Source: Staphylococcus xylosus (GTDB lineage Bacteria; Bacillota; Bacilli; Staphylococcales; Staphylococcaceae). From it: a DNA stretch of 64,000 bases. The notes beneath the pieces were generated by a model. The model was not told where the DNA came from. It saw nothing but the letters and a program-made list of their open reading frames with translations, and did not search any database. Shown here piece by piece: positions 1 to 8,894 of the stretch. The position numbers and the translations under genes were made by a program. Within the stretch, counting starts at the first letter, position 1, and each line of letters opens with the position of its first letter. Where the stretch lies: assembly GCF_002732165.1 (NCBI RefSeq), contig NZ_MRZO01000001.1, positions 653,363-717,362 of the forward strand, read 5' to 3'.

Positions 1-1766
1 TCGGTTTTTGGTGAAGCAATCAATACGCAATAACTTTGATGTTCACTTCTACCTACACGACCTCTCAACTGATGTAATGTAGATAATCCAAAACGATCGG
101 CATCGTATATCATCATAAATGTAGCGTTTGGCACATTTACCCCTACCTCGACAACGGTTGTTGATACTAAAATATCTATTTCATGATTACTGAATTTTTG
201 CATAACCTCATCTTTTTCATTGGAATGCATTTTACCATGTAATAACCCCACTTTGTCAGTACCATAATAAGCTTGTAATGATTCATATAATTCAACCACA
301 TTTTGAACATCTTCTAGGTGTTCAGAGCTTTCAATCAATGGACATATGACGTAAGCTTGACGACCTTTCTTCAATTCAGAAGTCATTTGGTTCAAAACAC
401 TTTCGTACGCTTCATGTTTTGACCATGAAGTAATAATTGGTTTTCTACCTTTTGGTAACTGCTTAATTGATGAAACATCCATTTCACCAAATACTGAAAT
501 AGCTAAGGTTCTAGGGATAGGCGTTGCTGTCATGAATAGTACATTCGTCATAGCACCTTTTTCTCTAAGTAGTTGTCGTTGATTCACACCAAAACGATGT
601 TGCTCATCAGTAATAACAAGTCCAACATTATTAAATTTCACGTCATCCTGAATCAATGCATGTGTTCCAATTAAACAATCAATTTCATTATTATTTAATT
701 GATCTAATAATAATCGTCGCTTTTTACCTTTTACTGAACCCGTTAATAACGCGACATTCATCCTATCACCAAATATATCTACTAAACTTTCAGCATGCTG
801 TTCTGCTAAAATTTCAGTCGGAACCATTAATGCCGATTGAAAACCAGCAGTTTTCAACGCATACATGCAGATAGCTGCAACAACAGTTTTCCCAGAGCCC
901 ACATCACCTTGGAGTAAACGATGCATACGTATTGGAGCCTTCAAATCACGAAAGATTTCATTAACGCTATGTTTTTGGGCATCAGTGAGTTCAAAAGGCA
1001 AACTATCAATAAAATGTTTAACTAAATTGATATCATAATCAACCTCAATAGCTTCATCCGAAGTTTTCTCAAGCCTATTCAACCATTGCATTCTTAGTTC
1101 GAACATAAACAACTCTGTAAATGCATATGTTCTACGCGCCTTTAGTAATGAAGCTTTATCAGTTGCAAAATGAAGTGCTTTAATTGTATTTTCTAATGAT
1201 TCTAACTTATATTTTTTTCTTAACTCTGGTGATAACCATTCATGTATAGATACTTGATCTAATACTTGACGTATCATATCTCTTAATGGTTTTTGCTTAA
1301 TACCCTCTTTTATACGATACACAGGTTCGAATTGGGCAGACTCTGTAACCTGTTGATTGAAAAACATTCTATTTCCATTAATTTCTTGCTTTCTTCTATC
1401 CCATTTACCTTTTACCGTAACCGTGCCATGTAGTTCAATTTTCTTTTTTAAATAAGGCTGATTGAAAAAAGTACACTTTACTGCAATGTTATTGACCATG
1501 ATATGTACTGTTAACTTAGATTTATTACGACCAAAAAAAGCGACAGTCGGTGTTGAATATACTTCACCTACCACTGTCACTGTCGCTTGGTCTTCTGCTT
1601 CATTTAAGTCAATTACAGTATTATCTTCGTAACGTGTCGGTAGATATAAGATTAAATCTTCAACGGTATAAATATTTAATTCATTTAACACCGCTAAACG
1701 TTTAGGTCCTAGACCTTTAATTTGAGATAACGGAAATGGACTTTCTATTAAATTGACTTTTGACAT
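1..1766 (-). CDS. recG: ATP-dependent DNA helicase RecG (3' part cut by window edge)
   Basis: RecG unwinds branched DNA and drives fork regression and Holliday junction processing during recombination and replication repair. About 588 codons are present, starting at an ATG at 1766; the family is usually about 680 residues, so roughly the last 95 lie outside the window. The frame is open throughout. Visible motifs are the Walker A GDVGSGKT near residue 287, the DEQHRFG helicase box near residue 390 and the following MTATPIPRT motif; the N-terminal half is the wedge/OB region. It starts 2 bp after the sdaAA stop, so it is probably the last gene of an sdaAB-sdaAA-recG transcript. Confidence 0.95.
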   Translation of the reverse strand, partial: MSKVNLIESPFPLSQIKGLGPKRLAVLNELNIYTVEDLILYLPTRYEDNTVIDLNEAEDQATVTVVGEVYSTPTVAFFGRNKSKLTVHIMVNNIAVKCTFFNQPYLKKKIELHGTVTVKGKWDRRKQEINGNRMFFNQQVTESAQFEPVYRIKEGIKQKPLRDMIRQVLDQVSIHEWLSPELRKKYKLESLENTIKALHFATDKASLLKARRTYAFTELFMFELRMQWLNRLEKTSDEAIEVDYDINLVKHFIDSLPFELTDAQKHSVNEIFRDLKAPIRMHRLLQGDVGSGKTVVAAICMYALKTAGFQSALMVPTEILAEQHAESLVDIFGDRMNVALLTGSVKGKKRRLLLDQLNNNEIDCLIGTHALIQDDVKFNNVGLVITDEQHRFGVNQRQLLREKGAMTNVLFMTATPIPRTLAISVFGEMDVSSIKQLPKGRKPIITSWSKHEAYESVLNQMTSELKKGRQAYVICPLIESSEHLEDVQNVVELYESLQAYYGTDKVGLLHGKMHSNEKDEVMQKFSNHEIDILVSTTVVEVGVNVPNATFMMIYDADRFGLSTLHQLRGRVGRSEHQSYCVLIASPKT

Positions 1767-1768
1767 TA

Positions 1769-2638
1769 TTAATCACCAAATATTTCTTGTTTTAGACGCT
1801 GACCTGTCGGTGTGCCAGCTATACCTCCACGACCAGTTTCACGTAAAGCAGATGGCATCGTTTGGCCAATCTTATACATTGCTTCTATCACTTCATCTGT
1901 CGGTATTCTAGATGTTACACCTGCTAATGCCATGTCTGCAGATACGATTGCATTAGAAGCACCGGCAGCATTTCTTTTCACGCAAGGAACCTCTACTAAA
2001 CCAGCAACTGGATCACATACTAAACCTAGCATATTTTTCAAACAAATTGCAAAGGCTTCAGCTGATTGCTGTGGTGTACCTCCAGCAAGTTCAACTGTTG
2101 CACCTGCCGCCATAGCCGCTGCCGAGCCTACCTCAGCTTGACAACCACCAGCCGCACCTGAAATTGATGCATTGTTTGCTACAACGAAACCAAACGCACC
2201 TGAGGTTAATAAAAAGTTAAGCATATCTTTACGTGTGGGCTCAAGACGAGGTTTTAAGCCAAATAATACACCTGGCACTACACCAGCTGAACCTGCAGTA
2301 GGCGTTGCACAAATTTTTCCCATCGCTGCGTTGACTTCGTTTGTTGCAACTGCTTTACTAACTGCATCTAATAACGTTGCACCTGATAATGATTTCCCTG
2401 TTTTTAAATATTCTTTAATTAATACAGCATCTCCACCAGTTAGTCCCGTCGTTGATGTTACTCCCGCTAGTCCTTCATCCAATGCATTTTCCATTGTTTG
2501 TAAATTTTTATCCATATGTGCATAGACATCAGCTTCAGATAAACCTGTCACTTCCATCTCTTGTTCTAACATAATTTCATGAATTTTCTTATCTTGTGCC
2601 TCACACATCTCTATTAATTCTTTCACGCTTTTAAACAT
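1769..2638 (-). CDS. sdaAA: L-serine ammonia-lyase, iron-sulfur-dependent, alpha subunit
   Basis: Catalytic subunit of the two-chain L-serine dehydratase, which deaminates serine to pyruvate and ammonia in the cytoplasm. The 289-residue protein carries the family signature [16 protein letters not shown] with Cys166, then CDP (Cys208) and VPCVKRNA (Cys219). These three cysteines are the expected 4Fe-4S cluster ligands. It follows the beta subunit by 12 bp and precedes recG by 2 bp, matching the usual staphylococcal operon. The length is normal for the alpha subunit. Confidence 0.95.
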   Translation of the reverse strand: MFKSVKELIEMCEAQDKKIHEIMLEQEMEVTGLSEADVYAHMDKNLQTMENALDEGLAGVTSTTGLTGGDAVLIKEYLKTGKSLSGATLLDAVSKAVATNEVNAAMGKICATPTAGSAGVVPGVLFGLKPRLEPTRKDMLNFLLTSGAFGFVVANNASISGAAGGCQAEVGSAAAMAAGATVELAGGTPQQSAEAFAICLKNMLGLVCDPVAGLVEVPCVKRNAAGASNAIVSADMALAGVTSRIPTDEVIEAMYKIGQTMPSALRETGRGGIAGTPTGQRLKQEIFGD

Positions 2639-2650
2639 GCAATACCTCCG

Positions 2651-3316
2651 TTAGGCGTCTCCCATGAGTGAAACCGTCACTACACCATCGACGTTTTTAA
2701 TTTTCTCTATAATATCTTTGTTTACAGCATCGTCTAACTCGCAAGTCATTAACGCTTGATCGCCTTTTTCTTTTCTCGATACTTGCATACTTCCCACATT
2801 AATACTTGAATCTCCTAAAATATTAGCTACTTTACCGATTGTGCCGAATGTATCCTTGTGAAATACAAACAATGCTGGGTAATTCCCACTAATTGCAATA
2901 TTAAAGCCGTTAATTGCTACAACTTCAATTTTACCACCGCCGATAGACACACCTTCCACCGAAATCTCCTTTTCAGCATTACGCATATTTATAATAGCTG
3001 TATTAGGATGTGATCTCTCTTCAGCCATTTCTATAAAATTAACTTTCATTCCTGCAGTTTCTGCTGCTTCTAAACTCTTTTGTATTCTATCGTCATCCGT
3101 ATCATAGCCTAATAAGCCACCTACAAGTGCAACATCTGTGCCATGACCTTTATAAGTTTCCATAAATGAGCCATACAAATAGATATCAACTTGATTCGGT
3201 AATTGATTAAATAAATCTCTTGCTACCAATCCAATTCTTACCGCCCCTGCTGTATGAGATGACGACGGACCTATCATTGTTGGACCAATTATATCGAAAA
3301 CTGTTTTATATTTCAT
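2651..3316 (-). CDS. sdaAB: L-serine ammonia-lyase, iron-sulfur-dependent, beta subunit
   Basis: Regulatory and structural partner of the serine dehydratase alpha chain. The 221-residue protein opens with the family motif GPSSSHTAGAVRIG (residues 16-29). It ends in an ACT domain from about residue 150, a ligand-binding fold that in this family senses serine. It is the first gene of the sdaAB-sdaAA-recG group. About 380 bp without a gene lie upstream of it, where a TATAAT sits near 3380 on the minus strand with only a weak -35. Confidence 0.94.
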   Translation of the reverse strand: MKYKTVFDIIGPTMIGPSSSHTAGAVRIGLVARDLFNQLPNQVDIYLYGSFMETYKGHGTDVALVGGLLGYDTDDDRIQKSLEAAETAGMKVNFIEMAEERSHPNTAIINMRNAEKEISVEGVSIGGGKIEVVAINGFNIAISGNYPALFVFHKDTFGTIGKVANILGDSSINVGSMQVSRKEKGDQALMTCELDDAVNKDIIEKIKNVDGVVTVSLMGDA

Positions 3317-3699
3317 AATTATACCCCACTCTTGTTTTTAATGTTTCTAAAGTGTTGCGCTTACATTCTTAAACATCTAGTTTATTATAACAAGTTCATT
3401 AGACATTATAAACCAAAACTGGTTGCATTGTTCTTTTTAAGTTTAAAATATAATTGACTGCAATTCATATAAACTTGCATAATTAAATTAAATCACTACA
3501 TAAAAACGAGAGCGAAATAGAAATCAAAACTAAATTTGATTTCGTACTCTCGCTCTCAAAACATCAGAATGTTTAGTATTAAACCTACAATAAAACAATA
3601 TTCAAACCATTGTTTGACTACATAGCCTATTTACAATGATGCTTAATTTTTAGTCACATCTAAATATCATTGCGTTTAAATCAATAACTATTTCGGCAA
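3317..3699. other. Intergenic region between fakA and sdaAB
   Basis: No gene is seen in these 383 bp. The part nearest sdaAB is AT-rich and should hold its promoter. The middle contains a long hairpin (3507-3558) that fits the end of the fakA transcript. No riboswitch or small RNA is recognisable. Confidence 0.6.
3507..3558 (-). terminator. Terminator hairpin downstream of fakA
   Basis: On the minus strand, arms rich in GAGAGCGAGAG and CTCTCG plus paired GAAATC/GATTTC segments enclose a short loop and are followed by CGTTTTTATG. It lies about 140 bp after the fakA stop. The arms belong to a CGAGAG-rich hairpin type seen again near 25930. Confidence 0.7.
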
Positions 3700-5358
3700 T
3701 CATTCTACTGAAAATAAATATTGGTATACAGGTTGCTGGCCATCATGTTGATCTAGCTCGATATCTGGATAAGTTTCCTCAACCCATGTTTCTATCTCGG
3801 CAGTAACAGTTTCATTCGCATCTTCCCCAACAATCATAGTTATGATTTCACTATCTTCTTCAATCATTTGTGAAAGCAAGCCTTTAACTGTATCAAACTC
3901 ATTATCTTGACTTGTAACAATTTTATCTTCTACTAAGCCCATAAATGCGCCTTTTTTAATCTCAACGCCATCTATTTTAGTATCTCTAACTGCATAAGTA
4001 ACTGAACCAGAATTAACCGCTTCTAATGATTCCACCATACGAGATTTATTATCATCAAGTGAATCAGACGCATCATAGTTAAATAATGCAGCAATGCCTT
4101 GAGGAATAGATTTTGTTGGAATAACAATCGCTTCTGCTTCAACAATATCAGCTGCTTGTTCACTAGCCATAAGGATATTTTTATTGTTTGGTAAAATGAT
4201 CGCGCGTTTACATTGTGATTGTTCAATCATTTTCACTATGTCTTCCGTCGATGGGTTCATAGTTTGGCCACCACTAATCATATGTGTTGCGCCCATTGAT
4301 TTAAACAACTCAGAAACGCCATCACCCATTGATATAGCAATTACAGCAGTTTCAACAGTTTCGTTTTCATCACTTTGAGGTACAGATTGATTATTTTGCT
4401 CTTTTTTCACAACTTCTCTGTGTTGTTCACGCATATTTTCTACTTTTAATTTAATTAATTCACCATATTGTTGACCATAATTAAATACATCACCTGGTTT
4501 TTCAGTATGTACGTGTACTTTAACTATTTCTTCATCGTTAATCACTAATAAAGAATCACCAAATGCACTCATATCTTCTCTGAATTCTTGTTCATCGAAA
4601 GTTTTTTTATTTTTACCAAAACGAACCATCATTTCAGTACAATAACCAAATTCAATGTCTTCAGTATTAATCACACCATGAAAATCATGCGCTTCATTTA
4701 CCAATGAATCTTTGTCTAATTTTGGTGATTGTGCGGATACTTTTTCTCCTTTTAATGCTTTTAGGAAACCTTCATAAACCACTACCAAACCTTTACCACC
4801 ACTATCAACAACTCCTACTTCTTTTAAAACTGGTAATAAGTTCGGTGTGTTTTCAAGTGAAATTTCTGCTTGTTCTAAAATATAAGTCATCAACTCAATA
4901 CAATCTTCAGTTTCTTCAGCTTTACGCATTGCAGCATCTCCTGCATCTCTAGCTACTGTTAAGATTGTACCTTCTACTGGTTTCATAATTGCTTTATACG
5001 CTGTATCTACACCAGCTTTAAAGCTTTCGGCAAATTGTTGTGCATTGATTTCGTCATAATCTTCTAAATTTTTACTAAAGCCTCTAAATAATTGGGATAA
5101 TATTACACCAGAGTTACCTCTAGCACCCATTAATAAACCTTTAGAATATGTCTTTCCTAGTTCACCTATATGTTGTGACAAATTCTCTTCTACTGCTTCT
5201 CTACCAGATGTCATAGTCAAATTCATATTAGTTCCTGTGTCTCCATCAGGTACTGGATATACATTTAATGAATCGACTAAATCTGCATGATTTGATAAAT
5301 TTTGTGCCCCTTGTATAATCATTTCGGCAAATAATTTACCATTTATTTTGCTAACCAT
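3700..5358 (-). CDS. fakA: Fatty acid kinase ATP-binding subunit FakA (DAK/DhaL family)
   Basis: FakA phosphorylates exogenous fatty acids bound to FakB, feeding them as acyl-phosphates into phospholipid synthesis; in staphylococci it also influences virulence regulation. The 552-residue length fits (about 548 in S. aureus). The N-terminal DhaL-like nucleotide domain carries VPDGDTGTN (about residues 36-44), whose aspartates bind magnesium in this family, followed by [10 protein letters not shown]. The C-terminal half is the FakB-interacting region. It lies 14 bp downstream of the Asp23-like gene, so the two are co-transcribed. The function rests on family knowledge and synteny. Confidence 0.93.
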   Translation of the reverse strand: MVSKINGKLFAEMIIQGAQNLSNHADLVDSLNVYPVPDGDTGTNMNLTMTSGREAVEENLSQHIGELGKTYSKGLLMGARGNSGVILSQLFRGFSKNLEDYDEINAQQFAESFKAGVDTAYKAIMKPVEGTILTVARDAGDAAMRKAEETEDCIELMTYILEQAEISLENTPNLLPVLKEVGVVDSGGKGLVVVYEGFLKALKGEKVSAQSPKLDKDSLVNEAHDFHGVINTEDIEFGYCTEMMVRFGKNKKTFDEQEFREDMSAFGDSLLVINDEEIVKVHVHTEKPGDVFNYGQQYGELIKLKVENMREQHREVVKKEQNNQSVPQSDENETVETAVIAISMGDGVSELFKSMGATHMISGGQTMNPSTEDIVKMIEQSQCKRAIILPNNKNILMASEQAADIVEAEAIVIPTKSIPQGIAALFNYDASDSLDDNKSRMVESLEAVNSGSVTYAVRDTKIDGVEIKKGAFMGLVEDKIVTSQDNEFDTVKGLLSQMIEEDSEIITMIVGEDANETVTAEIETWVEETYPDIELDQHDGQQPVYQYLFSVE

Positions 5359-5372
5359 TGCGTAATGTCCTC

Positions 5373-5744
5373 CTAGTTCTTCGTGCCATTATTGACGCGC
5401 ACACCTTGTACAAATATATTTATTGAGTTTACTTTTACTTTTAATGTTTGTTCTAATGTATATTTCACAGTTGATTGTACATTGCTTGCTACTTCAGATA
5501 TTTTTGTCCCGAAGCTGACAATTGTATACATATCAACATCAATCACTCCATTGTTTTCTCTTACAACAATGCCTTTAGAATAATTTTCATGCCCTAATAT
5601 TTCGGCAATACCGTCTCTTACTTGTTGTCTAGAAGCCATGCCTACAATTCCATAACATTCTACTGCTTTACTGCCCACCACTGATGCTATTACTTCGTTT
5701 GAAATATCTATGCTACCATAATCATTTGTGATTTCTAACGTCAT
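5373..5744 (-). CDS. Asp23/Gls24 family envelope stress-type protein (YloU-like)
   Basis: A 123-residue Asp23/Gls24 domain protein, recognisable from the N-terminal strand pattern ([11 protein letters not shown]), the central [12 protein letters not shown] and the C-terminal [14 protein letters not shown]. subtilis YloU is the same family and lies in the same position beside the DAK kinase and rpmB. The family is linked to cell-envelope homeostasis, but the biochemical role of this member is unknown. It is the first gene of the pair with fakA and is divergent from rpmB. A TATAAT-type -10 lies at 5846-5851 on the minus strand. Confidence 0.88.
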   Translation of the reverse strand: MTLEITNDYGSIDISNEVIASVVGSKAVECYGIVGMASRQQVRDGIAEILGHENYSKGIVVRENNGVIDVDMYTIVSFGTKISEVASNVQSTVKYTLEQTLKVKVNSINIFVQGVRVNNGTKN

Positions 5745-5845
5745 AAAATTGCCTCCTAAAGTTAATGGTTCTGAAACTAACTGTAAATAAACAATTATTT
5801 AAGATGAGTTTAATAATAAAATACTATATTTATCCACAGTTTACA

Positions 5846-5851
5846 ATTATA
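5846..5851 (-). promoter_or_regulatory. Candidate -10 box for the asp23-like/fakA transcript
   Basis: TATAAT on the minus strand about 100 bp before the Asp23-like start. The -35 is weak: CTTTTG at 17 bp spacing. This is inference from sequence alone. Confidence 0.35.
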
Positions 5852-5910
5852 CCATAATTTATTTCTAACAAAAGTAGAAGTCATGTAAATCAGAAAAATT
5901 TCTCATAACA

Positions 5911-5939
5911 TTGCTATATTTTTCTATTTATGGTACATT
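5911..5939 (+). promoter_or_regulatory. Promoter of rpmB
   Basis: TTGCTA at 5911-5916 and TACATT at 5934-5939 are separated by exactly 17 bp, about 55 bp upstream of the rpmB start. They have the spacing and composition of a sigma-A type promoter. Confidence 0.65.
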
Positions 5940-5992
5940 ATTCAGGTATGTAGTAGATACGTGTATTTATATTTATTAAAGGAGGTACTTTC

Positions 5993-6181
5993 ATGGGCAA
6001 ACAATGTTTCGTAACAGGTCGTAAAGCTTCAACTGGAAACAATCGTTCACACGCTTTAAATTCTTCTAAAAGAAGATGGAATGCTAACCTTCAAAAAGTT
6101 AGAATTCTTGTAGACGGAAAACCTAAAAAAGTTTGGGTTTCTGCACGTGCTTTAAAATCTGGTAAAGTAACTAGAGTTTAA
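5993..6181 (+). CDS. rpmB: 50S ribosomal protein L28
   Basis: Structural protein of the large ribosomal subunit. The 62-residue basic protein begins [11 protein letters not shown] and contains the family stretch [21 protein letters not shown] lies 8 bp before the ATG, a near-perfect ribosome binding site. The gene stands alone on the plus strand with its own promoter and terminator, between divergent minus-strand operons, as in other Firmicutes. The cysteine pairs of zinc-binding L28 forms are absent; only Cys5 is present. Confidence 0.97.
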   Translation: MGKQCFVTGRKASTGNNRSHALNSSKRRWNANLQKVRILVDGKPKKVWVSARALKSGKVTRV

Positions 6182-6200
6182 TAAATATAATGCACGAAAA

Positions 6201-6236
6201 AACCAATCCTTATGTGGAGGATTGGTTTTTTTTATT
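6201..6236. terminator. Bidirectional terminator between rpmB and thiN
   Basis: A perfect 10-bp stem, AACCAATCCT/AGGATTGGTT, with a 7-nt loop. A T-run follows it on the plus strand and a run of T also follows on the minus strand. It can end both rpmB and the convergent thiN transcript. Confidence 0.88.
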
Positions 6237-6270
6237 TTCAAGTTATTTTCTCAACGTAGGATGACTGATA

Positions 6271-6915
6271 TTAATCTCTACTACGAATCATTAATACATT
6301 CCCTTCAATTACCTCTACTTCTCCATGCGAAGATGTAATCTCATTAGAAATAGTTAATGTAGACCCCTGTTCAAGCGTTTCTTTATAAAGATTATATTTA
6401 AAATACTTTAATGTGATGACTGTTGGATACGAAGCGGGGATAAAAGAAATATATGGATACAAGTCATTCGCTTCAATATCATATAGTCCTCGTTTTAAAA
6501 ATTGAATTTCATTCGACTGATCAATTAATTTTATAACTATATTTTCTTCTACATATTCAGGTTTCTCCAGGATTTGTAAAGCGCCCAAAAAATGATCTAA
6601 TCTACCACCTGTAGCACCAAACACATGTATCTCTTTATATCCACTTTGTATCGCTTGAGCTATCCCTAATGCTAAATCTGTATCATCTTTTTCTGAATTA
6701 TAGGGATTTATTTCAATTTGTCGCTCTATAAATGATTTCTCTTCTTGTGTAATTGAATCAAAATCACCAACTGCAAATTGCGGTGTGATACCAGCTTCTA
6801 ACAAAATTAATGTACCTCTATCTATGCCAATCCAATCGGCATCAGCGCTATTAACCAGTATATCTTTAGGTAAATTTCGATTACCACATAATAAATTGGC
6901 TTTCATTAACGTCAA
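6271..6915 (-). CDS. thiN: Thiamine pyrophosphokinase
   Basis: Transfers pyrophosphate from ATP to thiamine to give the cofactor TPP. The 214-residue length is normal. The N-terminal half has the DADWIGIDRG and VGDFDSIT motifs of the catalytic domain, then EKDDTDLALGIA and GATGGRLDHFLG, and a C-terminal beta-rich thiamine-binding domain. Its start overlaps the rpe stop by 4 bp, so it is translationally coupled at the end of the rsgA-rpe-thiN group, which matches the order in B. subtilis. Confidence 0.93.
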   Translation of the reverse strand: MTLMKANLLCGNRNLPKDILVNSADADWIGIDRGTLILLEAGITPQFAVGDFDSITQEEKSFIERQIEINPYNSEKDDTDLALGIAQAIQSGYKEIHVFGATGGRLDHFLGALQILEKPEYVEENIVIKLIDQSNEIQFLKRGLYDIEANDLYPYISFIPASYPTVITLKYFKYNLYKETLEQGSTLTISNEITSSHGEVEVIEGNVLMIRSRD

Positions 6916-7556
6916 CCTTTCAGTGTTTTAGTAACTGACTTATAATCATTTTGTTTGAAGAAGTATGATCCTGCAACTAACATATTAGCGCCATGATCAA
7001 TCACGGTTTGGACTGTCTTATCATTAATACCACCATCAACTTCGATATCAAAATCTAAATTCAATCTTTGTTTAATTTCAGATAGTTGATCTAGTTTCTC
7101 AACCATATTAGCAATAAATGATTGTCCCCCAAAACCAGGATTCACGGTCATTACTAATACATAATCCACCATTTTTATAATAGGTAGAATTGCATCTACT
7201 GGTGTCCCTGGATTTATCACCACGCCAGCCTTTACATCTGCGTTCTTAATTTGTTCTATCAAACGATGAATATGCGGCGTAGCCTCTACATGAACCGAAA
7301 TCATATCTGCACCATGTGCTGCAAATAGTTCTACATACTTTTCTGGTTCCTCAATCATTAAGTGTACATCAATAGGTAAATCCGTTCCCGTTCTAACAGC
7401 ATCTAAAATTGGAATACCAATTGAAATATTGGGTACAAATTGACCATCCATAACATCAAAATGTACACCATCTACGCCAGCTTCTTCTAACTCCTTTAAT
7501 TCCTGTTGTAAATTTAAAAAATCTGCTGATAATAAAGATGGATAAAGTTTTGCCAA
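6912..7556 (-). CDS. rpe: Ribulose-phosphate 3-epimerase
   Basis: Interconverts ribulose-5-phosphate and xylulose-5-phosphate in the pentose phosphate pathway. The 214-residue TIM barrel shows the metal- and substrate-binding motifs in order: SLLSADF, HFDVMDGQFVPN, DVHLMIEEPEKY, VMTVNPGFGGQSF and DIEVDGGIN. The histidine and aspartate metal ligands are present. It lies directly after rsgA with no gap and overlaps thiN by 4 bp. Confidence 0.96.
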   Translation of the reverse strand: MAKLYPSLLSADFLNLQQELKELEEAGVDGVHFDVMDGQFVPNISIGIPILDAVRTGTDLPIDVHLMIEEPEKYVELFAAHGADMISVHVEATPHIHRLIEQIKNADVKAGVVINPGTPVDAILPIIKMVDYVLVMTVNPGFGGQSFIANMVEKLDQLSEIKQRLNLDFDIEVDGGINDKTVQTVIDHGANMLVAGSYFFKQNDYKSVTKTLKG

Positions 7557-8432
7557 TTAATATCTTTCCTTTCTATTTGCAATCTCATTAAATAGTTGAA
7601 CATAATGATCATATCTAAACTGAGTAATATTCCCTTGTTCCACTTTAATTTTGACATTGCACTTAGGTTCATTAATATGATTACAATCTCTGAATTTACA
7701 TGACTCTCCATACTCATGAATTTCCATAAAATAATTTTTCAGTTCATCTTTTTGAATATGGTCAAAATCTAATGCGCTAAACCCTGGCGTATCTGCAATA
7801 TATCCATGTGTTCTTTCAAAAAGTTCTACATGTCTAGTAGTATGACGACCGCGATTAAGGGCTTTTGAAATATGTTGTGTTTCAATATCTAAATCTGGAA
7901 AATATTTATTTAGCAATGTAGATTTTCCAACACCGGATTGACCACTTAATACGGCTAATCCATCACCCCATTGCGCAAAAACATTTTCGATGTCATCATT
8001 AATACTAATGAATTGAGTCTTATAACCCATGTCTTCATAAACGTTTAATAACTGTGACACCTTTTGTTGCATTTCAATTGAAGTTAAATCTTTTTTAGTT
8101 ATAAGTATGCGTGGACGCATGTGATATGAGTGTGCGATAACTAAAAAACGATCTAGTAATTGTGTAGAAAAATCAGGCTCTACTGCACTCATTACTAAAA
8201 TAAGATGATCAACATTACTTACAGGCGGTCTTTTGATTTCGTTTTTTCTTTCATGCACATGTTGAATATAACCCTCTGTTACATTTTCAACTTCAAAATC
8301 TACTACATCACCGACGATGGGAGAAAATTTATTTTTTCTAAATAGTCCTCGCGGCTTGGTGTCATACATTTCGCCATCTACATCTACACGATATACGCCA
8401 CTAATTGATTTTATGATGCGTCCTGTTTTCAC
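7557..8432 (-). CDS. rsgA: Ribosome small subunit-dependent GTPase RsgA
   Basis: A GTPase that checks late 30S assembly. The 291-residue protein has the N-terminal OB fold, then a circularly permuted GTPase with G4 TKKDL (112-116) before G1 GQSGVGKST (164-172), and G3 DTPGF (214-218). The C-terminal zinc site is Cys245, Cys250, His252 and Cys258. It follows pknB after a 460-bp repeat-bearing gap and runs straight into rpe. A TATAAT lies about 45 bp upstream on the minus strand with a weak -35, so it may have its own promoter. Confidence 0.96.
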   Translation of the reverse strand: MKTGRIIKSISGVYRVDVDGEMYDTKPRGLFRKNKFSPIVGDVVDFEVENVTEGYIQHVHERKNEIKRPPVSNVDHLILVMSAVEPDFSTQLLDRFLVIAHSYHMRPRILITKKDLTSIEMQQKVSQLLNVYEDMGYKTQFISINDDIENVFAQWGDGLAVLSGQSGVGKSTLLNKYFPDLDIETQHISKALNRGRHTTRHVELFERTHGYIADTPGFSALDFDHIQKDELKNYFMEIHEYGESCKFRDCNHINEPKCNVKIKVEQGNITQFRYDHYVQLFNEIANRKERY

Positions 8433-8599
8433 TTAGGCACCTCTCTTATAATTACTTTTACTCTTTACATTATAGCAAAGCCTTTTTAAATTAAATATGA
8501 TTTGAGTTTATTTTGAATAAAAAATTAGTGATTAGTATGGAAATTTACTATAAAGACTTATACCATTTTTATAATTCACTTTAATTGATATACAAAACA

Positions 8600-8629
8600 C
8601 CAATGTAGTCAATTAAATGATTACATTGG
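8600..8629 (-). terminator. Possible weak terminator hairpin after the pknB repeat
   Basis: Perfect 8-bp arms, CCAATGTA and TACATTGG, with a 14-nt loop. On the minus strand they are followed by TGTTTTG, a poor U-tract. It could end pknB read-through before rsgA. Confidence 0.4.
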
Positions 8630-8643
8630 CGTTAAATTTGTTA

Positions 8644-8882
8644 GCGACACTAAACTCGTTCTCTCGCTCGGTTCGCAAGATCTTTCCTCTTGCATAAGCG
8701 ACACTAAACTCGTTCTCTCGTTCGGTTCGCAAGATCTTTGCTCTTGCATAAGCGACACTAAACTCGTTCTCTCGCTCGGTTCGCAAGATCTTTCCTCTTG
8801 CATAAGCGACACTAAACTCGTTCTCTCGCTCGGTTCGCAAGATCTTTCCTCTTGCATAAGCGACACTAAACTCGTTCTCTCG
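8644..8882. repeat. 54-bp tandem repeat, 4 full copies plus a partial fifth
   Basis: Units begin at 8644, 8698, 8752, 8806 and 8860, each starting GCGACACTAAACTCGTTCTC. The fifth copy breaks off at 8882. Copies differ by single bases: the second has TTCGG for CTCGG and TTTGC for TTTCC. The unit is visibly GC-richer than its surroundings. The partial copy runs into sequence complementary to the unit start (8886-8894), so the array ends in a hairpin reaching the pknB stop. I recall short hypothetical proteins read from similar repeats in other coagulase-negative staphylococci, but could not check. Confidence 0.9.
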
Positions 8883-8894
8883 TTAAGTGTCGCT
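8859..8894. repeat. Inverted repeat joining the last repeat unit to the pknB stop
   Basis: AGCGACACT (8859-8867) is the perfect complement of AGTGTCGCT (8886-8894), with an 18-nt loop. The right arm includes bases of the pknB stop codon (TAG, 8893-8895). It lacks a U-tract, so it looks like a 3'-end stabilising structure or repeat-insertion boundary rather than a simple terminator. Confidence 0.75.

Larger units (their letters stand above)
8433..8892. other. Repeat-bearing gap between pknB and rsgA
   Basis: A non-coding region. From left to right it holds the AT-rich rsgA upstream sequence, a hairpin with CCAATGTA/TACATTGG arms (8600-8629), and the 54-bp tandem repeat (8644-8882). Two overlapping open frames occur across the repeat only because its unit is a multiple of three. 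Confidence 0.75.

Noticed and set aside
656..874. Plus-strand 72-codon frame inside recG
   Set aside because: It lies fully antisense to conserved RecG helicase motifs and lacks a ribosome site.
8613..8866. Two overlapping minus-strand reading frames with 18-residue repeats (RTERENEFSVAYARGKIL type and SLMQEERSCEPSERTSLV type)
   Set aside because: Both frames come from a 54-bp DNA repeat whose unit is a multiple of three. Neither has a ribosome site or sequence outside the repeat that looks like protein. They are artefacts of the repeat.
8644..8882. Possible CRISPR array
   Set aside because: The copies are directly adjacent without variable spacers, and no cas genes are nearby. It is a plain tandem repeat.
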